A DNA stretch of 64,000 bases. Source: Polaromonas sp. 39-63-25. Lineage in GTDB: Bacteria > Pseudomonadota > Gammaproteobacteria > Burkholderiales > Burkholderiaceae_C. Position numbers and translations under genes: made by a program. Of the stretch, positions 43,952-53,468 are shown piece after piece. The notes below the pieces were generated by a model. The model searched no databases, had not been told where the DNA came from, and saw nothing but the letters and a program-made list of their open reading frames with translations. Each line of letters begins with the position of its first letter. Within the stretch, counting starts at the first letter, position 1. The DNA is taken from positions 1 through 64,000 of the forward strand of contig NZ_NCJH01000002.1 in assembly GCF_002278925.1 (NCBI RefSeq). The letters are read 5' to 3'.

Positions 43952-44848
43952 ATGAGCCCCAGCAGCAAGACAGTCATCCCCCGCATCGCCTTTCTGGGCA
44001 CCGGCAGCATGGGCCTGCCCATGGCCAGGCGCCTGTGTGAGGCCGGCCATGCCCTGCAGGTGTGGAACCGCACGCCGGCCAAGGCCGCTTCACTGACGGC
44101 ATTGGGCGCGACCGTTCATGCACAGGCCAGCGCGGCGGTAACGGGCGCCGACATCGTGGTCGGCATGCTGGAAAACGGCCTGGTGGTGGAAGAGGTGCTG
44201 TTCACCCAGGGGGTCGCTGCAGCGATGAAGCCGGGCGCCCTGTTCATCGACATGGCCTCGATCAAGCCGCGCGAGGCGCGCGACCATGCCGCACGCCTGG
44301 GCGCGCTCGGTGTCGCGCACCTCGATGCGCCGGTGTCCGGCGGCACGGGCGGCGCCGACAGCGGCACGCTGGTGATCATGGTGGGCGGCAAGGCGGCAGA
44401 TTTTGAACGTGCCCTGCCGGTGCTCCAGGTCTTCGGGCGCGCCACCCACGTCGGTTCCCATGGTGCGGGCCAGCTGACCAAGCTGGCCAACCAGATGATT
44501 GTCGGCATCACGATAGGCGCCGTGGCCGAGGCCCTGCTGTTTGCCACCAAGGGCGGCGCCGACATGGCCAAGGTCAAGGAAGCCATCACCGGCGGTTTTG
44601 CCGACAGCCGCATCCTGCAGGTCCACGGTCAGCGCATGGTCGAGCGCGACTTCACCTCCCGCGCCCGACTGGCGATCCAGCTCAAGGACATGCGTAATGC
44701 GCTGGCCACCGCGGAGGAAATCGGCTTCGAGGCGCCGGTCACCAGGCTGTTCGAGCAGCTGTACGCCGAAGGCATAGCCCACGGCCTCGGCGAGCTGGAC
44801 CATTCGGGCCTGTTTGTCGAGCTGGCCAGCCGCAACGGCATGAGTTGA
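43952..44848 (+). CDS. Beta-hydroxyacid dehydrogenase family protein (GarR/HIBADH type)
   Basis: The 298-residue protein has the family start IAFLGTGSMGLPMARRLCEAGHALQVWNRT, the substrate motif DAPVSGGTGGADSGTL, and the catalytic Lys in GAGQLTKLANQMIVGITIGAVAEAL. It reduces or oxidises 3-hydroxyacids such as tartronate semialdehyde or 3-hydroxyisobutyrate. Its place after the PhyH and SAF-domain genes suggests the last redox step of the same pathway. Confidence 0.92.
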   Translation: MSPSSKTVIPRIAFLGTGSMGLPMARRLCEAGHALQVWNRTPAKAASLTALGATVHAQASAAVTGADIVVGMLENGLVVEEVLFTQGVAAAMKPGALFIDMASIKPREARDHAARLGALGVAHLDAPVSGGTGGADSGTLVIMVGGKAADFERALPVLQVFGRATHVGSHGAGQLTKLANQMIVGITIGAVAEALLFATKGGADMAKVKEAITGGFADSRILQVHGQRMVERDFTSRARLAIQLKDMRNALATAEEIGFEAPVTRLFEQLYAEGIAHGLGELDHSGLFVELASRNGMS

Positions 44849-44868
44849 AGCCTCAAGCTGACGCCCAT

Positions 44869-44898
44869 AAAAAAAGGCCCGCAAAGCGGGCCTTTTTT
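44869..44898. terminator. Bidirectional intrinsic terminator
   Basis: The stem aaggcccgc/gcgggcctt is flanked by A on the left and T on the right, so it works for the converging dehydrogenase and helicase genes. Confidence 0.9.
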
Positions 44899-44914
44899 GT
44901 TGCCTGAACAACGA

Positions 44915-46870
44915 TCAGCGTGCAGGGCGTGCCGGACGCTTGTGGGCGTCACGCGGAACAAACACCTTGCCGGCAGGTTTGGCAAACGCCGGTTTGCGGT
45001 CTGCGAAATCGCCGCGGGGGGCTGATGCAAAACCTTCCGGACGGCCGCCGAAACTGCGCTCGCCGCCACGCTCGTCGCGCTGGGCAAAACCACCGTTGTT
45101 GTTGTTGCCGAAGCCGCGGTCGTCACGACGCGAGCCGCGGTTGTCACGGTCGTTGAAGGCACCACCAGCCGGTGCCTGGAAAGGCGCACGGTCATTGCGG
45201 TTGTTGGAGAAACCGCCGCGGTCACCGCCACGGTCATCACGGTTGCCGCCAAAACCACCGCGATCGGCGCCGAAGGCTGGCTTCTTGCCGGCGTAACCGC
45301 CGCCAGCGCCGCCACCGAAACCGCCCGAAGGCGCACGGTCGTTGCCGAAACGGCCGCCGCCACCGCCGCCGAAGCTGCGCGGACCGCGGTCATTGCGGTC
45401 ACCACCGAAATTGCCGCGCGGGCGATCGGAGGTGGGTGCAAAACGCTGCTGCGGCTCCAGGCCGGCGATCACGCTGGGCTTGAGGTTCTGCTGGGTGTAA
45501 TGCTCGATGTCCTGGATCTTGCGGCGGTCGCGGAACTCGGCAATCGTGATTGCCTGGCCTTCGCGGCCCGCACGGCCGGTACGGCCAATGCGGTGCACAT
45601 AATCTTCGGCTTTCATCGGCAGGCCGTAGTTGATCACGTGGGTGATGGTCGGAACATCCAGACCACGGGCAGCGACGTCGGTCGCGACCAGGATCTGCAC
45701 GCGGCCGTCACGGAAAGCCATCAGGCGGCGGTTGCGCAGGCCCTGGCCCAAGGCGCCGTGCAGCGCCACGGCGCTGAAGCCCTCTTGCACCAGATCGTTG
45801 GCCAGGCCATCACACTCGACCTGCGTGCATGCAAACACGATGGCCTGGTTGATGGTGGTGTCGCGCAGCCAGTGGTCCAGCAGCTTGCGCTTGTGGGTCA
45901 TGTTGTCGGCCCACAGCAGCGATTGCGTGATGGACGCATGTTTTTCGTGCGGGGAGTCGATCTCCACGCGCTGGGGCTGGCGCATCACGCGCGTGGCCAG
46001 CTGCATGATGCGCGGCGCAAAGGTGGCGCTGAACATCATGGTCTGCTTGCGCTCGATGGTGAGCTGGTTGACTTCGGTCAGGTCGTCGGCAAAGCCGAGG
46101 TCCAGCATGCGGTCGGCTTCGTCGACCACGAGGAATTGCACCTGATCCAGCTTGATCTGCATGCTGCGCTGCAGGTCCAGCAGGCGGCCAGGGGTGGCCA
46201 CCACGAGGTCGGCGTTTTGCAGCTTGGCAATTTGCAACTGGTAAGGAATGCCGCCAACGACGTTGGCAATACGCAGGCCGCGGCAATGGCGCACCAGGTC
46301 AATCGCGTCGGCGCAGACCTGCTGGGCCAGCTCGCGGGTCGGGCACAGGATCAGGGCGCCAGGGGTGGCAGCCTTGAAATTGCGCGCGTTGGTCGGGTCC
46401 TTGCGCTTGGGCTTTTTCAGCGGGGCTTCGCCGCGGGCGACGGCCTCGGCGCTCAGGCTTTCAAATTCGGCGCGTTCGTTGCGCTCGGCCTCTTCCTGCT
46501 GCTTGAGCAGGGTGTGCAGCACGGGCAGCAGGAAAGCGGCGGTCTTGCCGCTGCCGGTCTGGCTGGAAACCAGCAGATCGGTGAATTTGGCTTTGGGGTC
46601 GGCCTTGACGTCAGCATCCAGCGCCTGCATGGCTTTGGGGATGGTTGCCATCTGCACGGCGGTCGGCTGGGTGAAACCCATGTCGGCCACGGCTTGCAGC
46701 AGTTCCTTGGCCAGACCCAGCTTCACAAAGCCGTTGGGCTCGGGAGCGATGGCGTCGAGCGAAGTTTCCTCGGCGGCAGGCGCGTCGGAAAAATCCGCAA
46801 CCAGGCTGGTCTCGGTGTCGATGTTTGCTTCGGCCATAAAGTCGCCGCGAGCTTCAAAAGAATCAGTCAT
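44915..46870 (-). CDS. DEAD-box RNA helicase with RGG-like tail
   Basis: The 651-residue protein has motifs SSQTGSGKTAAF, CPTRELAQQ, TPGRLLDL, VVDEADRMLDLGF, MFSATFAP, VATDVAARGLD and HRIGRTGRAG. Two features differ from a plain RhlE: a basic insert of about 50 residues between motifs I and Ia (EEAERNERAEF...KKPKRKDPTNARN), and a long Gly/Arg/Asn/Phe-rich tail (about 190 residues, GGDRNDRGPRSFGGGGG...). Such tails bind RNA and favour phase-separated bodies. Start ATG 46870 is taken over 46882. A role in mRNA decay or cold growth is inferred from family. Confidence 0.94.
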   Translation of the reverse strand: MTDSFEARGDFMAEANIDTETSLVADFSDAPAAEETSLDAIAPEPNGFVKLGLAKELLQAVADMGFTQPTAVQMATIPKAMQALDADVKADPKAKFTDLLVSSQTGSGKTAAFLLPVLHTLLKQQEEAERNERAEFESLSAEAVARGEAPLKKPKRKDPTNARNFKAATPGALILCPTRELAQQVCADAIDLVRHCRGLRIANVVGGIPYQLQIAKLQNADLVVATPGRLLDLQRSMQIKLDQVQFLVVDEADRMLDLGFADDLTEVNQLTIERKQTMMFSATFAPRIMQLATRVMRQPQRVEIDSPHEKHASITQSLLWADNMTHKRKLLDHWLRDTTINQAIVFACTQVECDGLANDLVQEGFSAVALHGALGQGLRNRRLMAFRDGRVQILVATDVAARGLDVPTITHVINYGLPMKAEDYVHRIGRTGRAGREGQAITIAEFRDRRKIQDIEHYTQQNLKPSVIAGLEPQQRFAPTSDRPRGNFGGDRNDRGPRSFGGGGGGRFGNDRAPSGGFGGGAGGGYAGKKPAFGADRGGFGGNRDDRGGDRGGFSNNRNDRAPFQAPAGGAFNDRDNRGSRRDDRGFGNNNNGGFAQRDERGGERSFGGRPEGFASAPRGDFADRKPAFAKPAGKVFVPRDAHKRPARPAR

Positions 46871-47260
46871 GTTTTTTCTCACAAATCACTTGCGCGCTGC
46901 TCCACTTGTGGTTTGAGCAGGCGAACAAGAAACGACCACCTGCCGCGCTGCGGAAGGCTTCGTTTGTGGTTAATAAAACATCAACCATCAAACGAATATT
47001 TCGGTTCGGGCGACTTCCGGAAAAACCGGTGCCTGAAGCGATGGCTCTGTTGGTAGAGCCCAAAAGTGTGAGGTAGATGTACAAATGCGGTGCACCCCGT
47101 GCATCCGTCAAGCCGCTGATTATGGCATGGTTTACGGGTTTACACCAGTCCCCCATCTCCGAAAGTCCTTCAAACCTGCCGGCAACCGCCGGGGACACCG
47201 GTTATTTGCTCTCTTTTTAATAGCCGCCAGCACCCGCCCGGCAAGGGCCGGAGGCCTGAA
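46871..47260 (-). other. Long leader region upstream of the DEAD-box helicase, no supported gene
   Basis: About 390 bases separate the helicase start from orn on the same strand. A short hairpin (ggctctgttggtagagcc, 47044-47061) and other inverted pairs are present. A 111-codon ORF (46863-47198) is not supported by composition or similarity. Long structured leaders are common for cold-induced helicase genes, so post-transcriptional control is a reasonable guess. Confidence 0.4.
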
Positions 47261-47824
47261 TCACTTCAGGAAGTGGGTCCGGTAATGCTCCAGCTCGTCG
47301 ATGGATTCATGCACATCGGCCAGCGCGGTGTGGCTTTGCTGCTTCTTGAACGCGCTGTACACCTCGGGCCGCCAGCGTTTGGCCAGTTCCTTGAAGGTGC
47401 TGACATCGACATTGCGGTAATGAAAAAACGCCTCGAGTTTGGGCATGTACTTGACCAGGAAGCGCCTGTCCTGGCTGATGGTGTTGCCGCACATCGGCGA
47501 GGTGCCCTTGGGCAGGTAATGCGCCAGGAAGGCCAGCAGCTGTTTTTCGGCATCGGCTTCCGTCACGGTGCTGGCCTTGACCTTGTCGATCAGGCCGCTG
47601 CGGCCATGTGTGCCCTTGTTCCAGTTGTCCATCTGCGCCAGCAGTTCGTCGGACTGCTTGATCACCAGCACAGGACCCTCGATACGCGGCGTCAGTTGCG
47701 GGCCGGTGACGACCACGGCAATTTCGATCAGCCGCTCTTTTTCCGGGTCGAGACCGGTCATTTCACAGTCGATCCAGACCAGGTTGAGATCGGATTTTTT
47801 CAGCAGGGTTTCGTTTTCAGCCAT
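47261..47824 (-). CDS. orn: Oligoribonuclease
   Basis: Orn degrades 2-5 nt RNAs and pGpG. The 187-residue protein has the DEDDh motifs: Exo [21 protein letters not shown], Exo [20 protein letters not shown], and Exo [21 protein letters not shown]. It is divergent from the M48 protease gene with 34 bases between the starts. Confidence 0.97.
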   Translation of the reverse strand: MAENETLLKKSDLNLVWIDCEMTGLDPEKERLIEIAVVVTGPQLTPRIEGPVLVIKQSDELLAQMDNWNKGTHGRSGLIDKVKASTVTEADAEKQLLAFLAHYLPKGTSPMCGNTISQDRRFLVKYMPKLEAFFHYRNVDVSTFKELAKRWRPEVYSAFKKQQSHTALADVHESIDELEHYRTHFLK

Positions 47825-47858
47825 CTTGCGATTCTCGCTGATCGCCTAAACTTCCCCC

Positions 47859-49145
47859 ATGGCTGACTATTCCCTTGTCTTTACCCTGGTGTTCTCGAGC
47901 GCCCTGGTGCTGGTGCTGCTCACGAAGTTCTACCTCGCCTCGCGCCAGATCCGCCATGTGGCGCGGCACCGCGACCAGGTGCCTGCCGCCTTTGCCGCCA
48001 CGATTTCGCTGGCGTCGCACCAGAAAGCCGCCGACTACACCATCACCAAGGCGCGCTTCGGCCTGCTCGAGCTGGCTTTTGGAACGGCCGTGCTGGTCGG
48101 CTGGACGCTGCTTGGGGGCATCGATCTGCTCAACCAGACGTTGATGAATTCCGGGCTGGCCGCTTACGGCCCCCTGGTGCCCCAGCTTGCACTATTGGCT
48201 GCCTTTGGGCTGATCAGCGGGCTGCTGGATTTGCCCTTCACGCTGTACAGCACCTTTCGCATCGAAGAACGCTTCGGCTTCAACAAGATGACGTTCAAGC
48301 TGTGGCTGGGCGACCTCGTGAAGTCCTTGGTGGTCGGCCTGGTGATCGGCCTGCCCATCGTGGCGCTGATCCTCTGGATCATGGGCAGCACCGGTGTCTG
48401 GTGGTGGCTCTGGGCCTGGGGCGTGTGGATGGGTTTCAACCTGCTGGTCCTGGTGCTTTACCCCACAGTCATTGCGCCGCTGTTCAACAAGTTCCAGCCG
48501 CTCGAAGATGAAAGCCTGAAGGCGCGCGTCACCGCCCTGATGCAGCGCTGCGGCTTTGCCGCCAAGGGCCTGTTCGTGATGGACGGCAGCAAACGTTCAG
48601 CCCATGCCAACGCCTATTTCACCGGCTTCGGCGCGTCCAAACGCGTGGTGTTTTTCGACACCCTGCTCAAACAGCTGAGCCCCGCCGAAGTCGACGCGGT
48701 GCTGGCCCACGAACTCGGCCACTTCAAACACAAACACATCATCAAGCGCATCGCCGCCATGTTTGCCATGAGCCTGGCCGGTTTTGCGCTGCTGGGCTGG
48801 TTGTCCACCCAGGTCTGGTTTTACACGGGTCTTGGCGTGCGGCCCAACATGACCGGCAGCAACGACGCGCTGGCCCTGCTGCTGTTTTTGCTGGTGGTGC
48901 CGTTGTTCAGTTTTTTCATCTCGCCACTGTTTGCCCAGCTCTCGCGCAAGCACGAGTTTGAAGCCGACGCCTATGCCATCGCACAGACCGACGGCCGGGA
49001 TCTGCAAAGCGCCCTGCTCAAGCTCTACCAGGACAACGCCAGCACACTGACGCCCGACCCGGTGTATGTGAAGTTTTATTATTCGCACCCACCGGCCTCG
49101 GAACGGCTGTCCCGCATGGGTGCACCCACCGGAACCTCCGCATGA
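47859..49145 (+). CDS. M48-family membrane metalloprotease (Ste24-like)
   Basis: The 428-residue membrane protein has about six helices, the zinc motif VLAHELGHFKHKH (HExxH) near residue 285, and a third ligand Glu in SRKHEFEADAYA. It resembles CAAX prenyl protease 1 (Ste24) and so probably clears membrane proteins. It overlaps phhB by 4 bases (ATGA), so the protease, phhB and rsgA form one translationally coupled unit. Confidence 0.94.
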   Translation: MADYSLVFTLVFSSALVLVLLTKFYLASRQIRHVARHRDQVPAAFAATISLASHQKAADYTITKARFGLLELAFGTAVLVGWTLLGGIDLLNQTLMNSGLAAYGPLVPQLALLAAFGLISGLLDLPFTLYSTFRIEERFGFNKMTFKLWLGDLVKSLVVGLVIGLPIVALILWIMGSTGVWWWLWAWGVWMGFNLLVLVLYPTVIAPLFNKFQPLEDESLKARVTALMQRCGFAAKGLFVMDGSKRSAHANAYFTGFGASKRVVFFDTLLKQLSPAEVDAVLAHELGHFKHKHIIKRIAAMFAMSLAGFALLGWLSTQVWFYTGLGVRPNMTGSNDALALLLFLLVVPLFSFFISPLFAQLSRKHEFEADAYAIAQTDGRDLQSALLKLYQDNASTLTPDPVYVKFYYSHPPASERLSRMGAPTGTSA

Positions 49146-49462
49146 GCAACCCCATCCACCAGAACCGCCGCGCGCTGAGCGCCACCGAAATCGTCACGCA
49201 GCTGAGCCAGCTCAACGGCGAGCAACCGCAGGGCTGGCGTCTGATCGACGGTTCGCTGGAAAAAACCTTCAGCTTCAGGAACTTCCACGAGACCATGGGT
49301 TTTGCCAACGCCGTGGCTTTCATTGCCAATGCCGAGGACCATCACCCGGACCTGGCGCTCAGTTATGGCAAATGCACGGTGCGTTTCAACACACACGACG
49401 TGAACGGCATTTCGGTCAGTGACTTTTTCTGCGCGTCCAAGGTTGACGCGCTGCTGGCTTGA
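49142..49462 (+). CDS. phhB: Pterin-4a-carbinolamine dehydratase
   Basis: The 106-residue protein regenerates dihydrobiopterin for phenylalanine hydroxylase or acts as a pterin dehydratase. Motifs: GWRLIDGSLEKTFSFRNFHETMGFANAVAFIANAEDHHPDLALSYGKCTVRFNTHDVNGIS, with the catalytic His pair in EDHHPD. No phhA is near. It overlaps both neighbours by 4 bases. Confidence 0.95.
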   Translation: MSNPIHQNRRALSATEIVTQLSQLNGEQPQGWRLIDGSLEKTFSFRNFHETMGFANAVAFIANAEDHHPDLALSYGKCTVRFNTHDVNGISVSDFFCASKVDALLA

Positions 49463-50406
49463 CCACTGTTTCTTCCGCCGGGACCCTGCCCGGCCTGGTG
49501 GTGGCCGGTTTCGGCCGGCATTGCCTGGTGGAAACGCCCGACGGCCAGCGCCTGATCTGCCATCCACGCGGCAAGAAAAGCCAGGCCGTTGTCGGCGACC
49601 GCGTGTTGTGGCTGCCCTCTCAGGACGAAGGCACGATAGAGAAGGTGGAAAAACGCAGCAACCTGTTTTACCGACAGGATGACATGCGCACCAAGTCGTT
49701 TGCGGCCAACCTCGACCAGGTGCTGATCCTGATCGCGGCCGAGCCCGAGTTCTCGGAGAGCCAGCTGACCCGCGCGCTGATCGCGGCCGAGGCCGAGCGC
49801 ATCACGCCCATCATCGCGCTCAACAAAAGCGACCTGACCGAACCCTTTGCACGCGCCTGGACCAAGCTGGCGCCCTACCGCGCCATGGGTTACCAGGTGG
49901 TGCCGCTGGCGGTGAAGCCGAAAACCGACACCCCCATTGCCAACGACGCGCAAACCGCCCAGCTGCGCGAGCTGCTGCGCGGCAAAAAAACGCTGGTGCT
50001 GGGCCCCTCCGGTGCCGGCAAGAGCAGCCTGACCAACTTGCTGATTCCGGGCGCCCAGGTGCTGACCGCCGAAATATCGCAAGCGCTCAATTCAGGCAAA
50101 CACACGACCACCAGCACCACGCTGTACTGGCTCGACGACGCCAGAACCAGCGCGCTGATCGATTCGCCGGGCTTTCAGGAGTTCGGCCTGCACCACATCG
50201 AGCCGATGCAGTTGGCCAACTACATGCCCGACCTCAAGGCCCATGCGCAGGACTGCAAGTTCTACAACTGCACCCATTTGCACGAACCCGGTTGTGGCGT
50301 GATTTCAGAGGTCAAATCAGCCTCTGGCCCAAGCGAAATAAGCGCTAGCCGCTATCGTTTGTATAGCGAACTTTTCGCCGAGCTGTCGCAGCCCCCGCGT
50401 TACTGA
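49459..50406 (+). CDS. rsgA: Small ribosomal subunit biogenesis GTPase RsgA
   Basis: RsgA helps late 30S assembly. The 315-residue protein has an OB fold, circularly permuted GTPase motifs (NKSD, then GPSGAGKSSLTNLL, then DSPGFQEFG) and a zinc site DCKFYNCTHLHEPGC. The start is TTG at 49459, overlapping the phhB stop. The C-terminal codons 50310-50370 look like a GCTAT-type repeat tail (gcctctggcccaagcg ... cgctatcgtttgtatagcg), encoding ASGPSEISASRYRLYSE. The repeat is read through in frame. Confidence 0.96.
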   Translation: MTTVSSAGTLPGLVVAGFGRHCLVETPDGQRLICHPRGKKSQAVVGDRVLWLPSQDEGTIEKVEKRSNLFYRQDDMRTKSFAANLDQVLILIAAEPEFSESQLTRALIAAEAERITPIIALNKSDLTEPFARAWTKLAPYRAMGYQVVPLAVKPKTDTPIANDAQTAQLRELLRGKKTLVLGPSGAGKSSLTNLLIPGAQVLTAEISQALNSGKHTTTSTTLYWLDDARTSALIDSPGFQEFGLHHIEPMQLANYMPDLKAHAQDCKFYNCTHLHEPGCGVISEVKSASGPSEISASRYRLYSELFAELSQPPRY

Positions 50407-50412
50407 AAAGGT

Positions 50413-51483
50413 TCAACCGCTCACCAGCGCGCGGCAGGCCTGCACCAGCGCTGCGCACTGTGCGGGCGTCCCCACACTGATGCGCAGGTACTGCTCGATA
50501 CGCGGCAGCCTGAAATGGCGGACCAGGATGCGCTGCTCGCGCAAGCCCGCGGCCAGTGCCGCGGCGTCATGCGCGGGATGGCGGACCATCAGGAAATTAG
50601 CCTGTGACGGCAGCACTTCAAAACCCAACGCCTGCAGATCACGCGCCAGGTCTTCGCGGCTCGCGATGACGGCTGCACGCGTGGTTTCAAACCAGGCGTG
50701 GTCCTCGTACGCGGCCATCGCACCCGCCAGTGCGAGGCGGTCCAGCGGGTAGGAATTGAAGCTGTCCCGCACGGTCTCCAGCGCCTCGATCAGGTGGCGC
50801 TGGCCGGCGGCAAACCCCACACGCAGCCCCGCCAGCGAACGTGATTTGGACAAGGTTTGAACCACCAGCAAATTCGGGTAGCGGGCGATCAGGCCGATGG
50901 CGCTTTCGCCGCCGAAATCCACATAGGCTTCATCGACCAGCACCACACACTGGCTTTGTTGTTGCAGCAGCTGCTCGATTTCGGCCAGCGGCAAACCTGT
51001 GCCGGTTGGCGCGTTCGGGTTGGCGATGACCACGCCACCGCAGGAAGACCGGTAATGCGCCACCTGGACGCGCATGGCCGCATCCAGCGGGACCAAGGCG
51101 GATTCAATACCGTACAGGCCGCAGTAAACCTTGTAGAAGCTGTAGCTGATGTCCGGCATGAGCACCGGGCGGGCTTGCCGGAAAAAAGCGAAGAAAGCAT
51201 GCGCCAGCACCTCGTCCGAGCCGTTGCCGGCAAATACCTGGCTGGCAGCGATGCCGTGAAAATCCGCAATCGCCTGCCTGAGCCCGGCAGCCTGCGGATC
51301 GGGGTAGAGCTGCAGTCCCTCCTGCGCGACGGCGGTGATGGCCGCAACAACCCGGGGCGATGGTGGATACGGATTTTCGTTGGTGTTGAGCTTGACCAGG
51401 CCTTCGATGACAGGTTGCTCGCCGGGTGTGTAAGGGGTCAGCCCTCGCAGGGCCGGGCTCCAGAAGGAGGTCTGGGAAGTCAC
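50413..51483 (-). CDS. hisC: Histidinol-phosphate aminotransferase
   Basis: The enzyme is a PLP-dependent step of histidine synthesis. The 356-residue protein has [51 protein letters not shown] and the PLP Lys in [18 protein letters not shown]. No other his gene is adjacent; it probably is one of several HisC-like genes, so a role in aromatic amino acid transamination cannot be excluded. Confidence 0.93.
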   Translation of the reverse strand: MTSQTSFWSPALRGLTPYTPGEQPVIEGLVKLNTNENPYPPSPRVVAAITAVAQEGLQLYPDPQAAGLRQAIADFHGIAASQVFAGNGSDEVLAHAFFAFFRQARPVLMPDISYSFYKVYCGLYGIESALVPLDAAMRVQVAHYRSSCGGVVIANPNAPTGTGLPLAEIEQLLQQQSQCVVLVDEAYVDFGGESAIGLIARYPNLLVVQTLSKSRSLAGLRVGFAAGQRHLIEALETVRDSFNSYPLDRLALAGAMAAYEDHAWFETTRAAVIASREDLARDLQALGFEVLPSQANFLMVRHPAHDAAALAAGLREQRILVRHFRLPRIEQYLRISVGTPAQCAALVQACRALVSG

Positions 51484-51504
51484 GGAGAACCTCTGCTGCA
51501 GCGT

Positions 51505-52512
51505 TCAGCCCAGCAGGCGCGCCAGCGTCAGCAGCGCCAGCAGCATCATCCAGAGCACCACGGAGCGCCAGACCAGGCCCACGATGCTGCGCAGGTGCCC
51601 CACCTCCGGCTCACGCCCCGGCGTACTCTCGGTGGCCTGCGGGCCGCTTGCGTCGATGCCGTCGGCCTGGAAGCCCTGGGAGGCGTCGGGAGAAAACGCA
51701 GCTTTCAACGCTTCGCCGCCCAGGCGCACGTTGACCGCTCCCGAGGTCGCGGCCAGGATCACGCCGTCGTTGCGGTTTTCCGGCCCCGCGGGCGCACGCT
51801 GCATGTAGTTGCGCCAGCCGTCGATCGCGTCCTCGAAACTGCCCACGACCGCGAACCCCAGTGAGGTCAGGCGTGCCGGCACGTAGTCGATCACGCCCCA
51901 GGCCCGCGCAGCGGCCTGCTGCAGGGCCGGGCTTGTCTCTTCGCCGGTCGAGTTGGACTTGTAGGCCCAGTAGCGCGAGACAAACTCGGCCATGCGGTAC
52001 AGCACGGCACCGGCCGGCCCCAGGCCCAGCGCAGCCAGCACCGAAAACCAGGCCAGCACGCCAAACACGTGGCGGTGCGCGGCCAGCACCGAATACTCGA
52101 TCACATGCCGCACGATTTCGCTGCGCGGCAGTTCGCTTGCATCGACCTGACGCCACTGCGCCAGCAGCTCGCGCGCGGTCGCTTCGTCGCCGTCATCCAG
52201 CGCATCGCGTATGTCGGTGAAATAGTGGCTGAACTGGCGAAAGCCGAGCGTCACATAAAGCACGGCCACGCTCCAGGCAAAAGCCAGCACACCGTTGACG
52301 CTCCAGAGCAACCAGTGCACCACCAGGGTCAGCAGGGCCGGGCCCACCACCGCCGTGGCCCAGGCGACCCAGCCGTGTTGCGGCTTGCCGGCGTCCAGGC
52401 TGCGGCTGGCCCAGCGCGCCCAGCGGCGCAAGCCGGCATGAACCGGGTTGCCGCGCGCCAGCGGCCTGGCCTGTTCAATGATGAGTGCAAACAAAACAGC
52501 AAAAAAACTCAT
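51505..52512 (-). CDS. CobD/CbiB-family membrane protein
   Basis: The 335-residue protein has about four helices. It starts MSFFAVLFALIIEQARPLARGNPVHAGLRRWARW and has the pattern YWAYKSNSTGEETSPALQQAAARAWGVIDYVPARLTSLGFAVVGSFEDAI, which recalls CobD/CbiB and AmpE. In Burkholderiales it lies outside cobalamin clusters, as here, so cobinamide synthesis is not implied. A hydrophilic section near residue 300 is variable. Confidence 0.8.
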   Translation of the reverse strand: MSFFAVLFALIIEQARPLARGNPVHAGLRRWARWASRSLDAGKPQHGWVAWATAVVGPALLTLVVHWLLWSVNGVLAFAWSVAVLYVTLGFRQFSHYFTDIRDALDDGDEATARELLAQWRQVDASELPRSEIVRHVIEYSVLAAHRHVFGVLAWFSVLAALGLGPAGAVLYRMAEFVSRYWAYKSNSTGEETSPALQQAAARAWGVIDYVPARLTSLGFAVVGSFEDAIDGWRNYMQRAPAGPENRNDGVILAATSGAVNVRLGGEALKAAFSPDASQGFQADGIDASGPQATESTPGREPEVGHLRSIVGLVWRSVVLWMMLLALLTLARLLG

Positions 52513-52526
52513 GGCAAATCATAACT

Positions 52527-52733
52527 GCCCCCACGGTCGCGCACTGCGTGTCGCGCTCAGCCCCCAAAGGGGCGCTGCGCCTGCGGACCGGCGGAGCCGG
52601 ACCCGCGGCCCATGCTGGGTTGAAGAGTTCAGTGAACGCAACCAGCAGGGGCCGCGGGACTGGCTTTGCCAGACCGCAGGCGCCGCCCCTTGAGGGGGGA
52701 ACAGGCTACACGCAGTGAGCCTGGACGGGGGTG
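52527..52733. repeat. GCCCCCACGG-type repeat, inverted doublet
   Basis: A forward unit (gcccccacggtcgcgcac ... gcgcctgcggaccgg) is followed by an inverted one (gcaggggccgcgggactgg ... ctacacgcagtgagc), separated by about 35 bases. This tail-to-tail pairing is like bacterial REP doublets. Other copies are at 54856, 57017, 58871 and 62672. Confidence 0.75.
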
Positions 52734-52739
52734 GCTTGT

Positions 52740-53444
52740 CTATGCGCTCAGAAAGCGGTAGAGGTTGCGCAGCATGCCGGCCGTCGCGCCCCAGATGTAG
52801 CGCTCCTTCGCGTCCGCGCCCTCATCCCCCATGTAGGGCATGGACAGCCACTGGCGCAGCACACCATCGAACTCAAACTCATGGCGCTGGTGGTTGGACG
52901 GGTCCATCAGGTAACGCAGCGGCACTTCAAAAATGTCGGCCACCTCGGACGGGCTGGGCTGCAGCGCAAAACCGAGCCGCACCAGCGCGACGACCGGCGT
53001 GATGATGAAGGCCGTGCCGGTGACATAGGTGGGCAGGATGCCCAGCACCTCCACATGCTCGCGCGTCAGTCCGATTTCTTCGTGCGCCTCGCGCAGGGCC
53101 GTGTCCACCGCATCGTGGTCGGTGTCGTCGGTCTTGCCGCCGGGCAGCGCAATCTGGCCGGAATGGGTGGACATGTTGCCGGCCCGCTCCGTCAGCAGCA
53201 GCGTCAGTTCATCACGCATGACCAGTGGCAGCAGCACCGCCGCCAGTGCCGGTTCACGGTTGGAAAACTTCTTTTCAACACTGTGTTCCGGCGTCCAGAC
53301 CGGCGGGTGCCGGAAACGCTGGCGCAGGGCCTGCGGCGTCAGTTCCTGTGCCGGCACGCCCGACAGGTGCGTGTCCACCCCGATCACCGGGATGCTGCGG
53401 GGATCAAAGGTGGGCAAAGGCGTGGTGAACCGGGGCGTCGTCAT
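52740..53444 (-). CDS. Nudix hydrolase, CoA pyrophosphatase type
   Basis: The 234-residue protein has the Nudix box GGKTDDTDHDAVDTALREAHEEIGL and the flanking LPLVMRDELTLLLTERAGNMSTHSGQIALPGGK typical of the CoA pyrophosphatase (NudL) group. It would cleave CoA or similar nucleotide diphosphates. The downstream repeat doublet begins next to its stop. Confidence 0.9.
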   Translation of the reverse strand: MTTPRFTTPLPTFDPRSIPVIGVDTHLSGVPAQELTPQALRQRFRHPPVWTPEHSVEKKFSNREPALAAVLLPLVMRDELTLLLTERAGNMSTHSGQIALPGGKTDDTDHDAVDTALREAHEEIGLTREHVEVLGILPTYVTGTAFIITPVVALVRLGFALQPSPSEVADIFEVPLRYLMDPSNHQRHEFEFDGVLRQWLSMPYMGDEGADAKERYIWGATAGMLRNLYRFLSA

Positions 53445-53468
53445 GAGAACGCAAGATTAACAGGGCAT

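Noticed and set aside
47036-47110. tRNA-like sequence (ctgttggtagagc resembling a D-arm)
   Set aside because: No acceptor stem, anticodon stem or proper T-arm can be formed around it; it is only a short hairpin.
46863-47198. 111-codon ORF upstream of the DEAD-box helicase
   Set aside because: It overlaps the helicase start, lacks a convincing ribosome site and resembles no family; it is more likely leader sequence.
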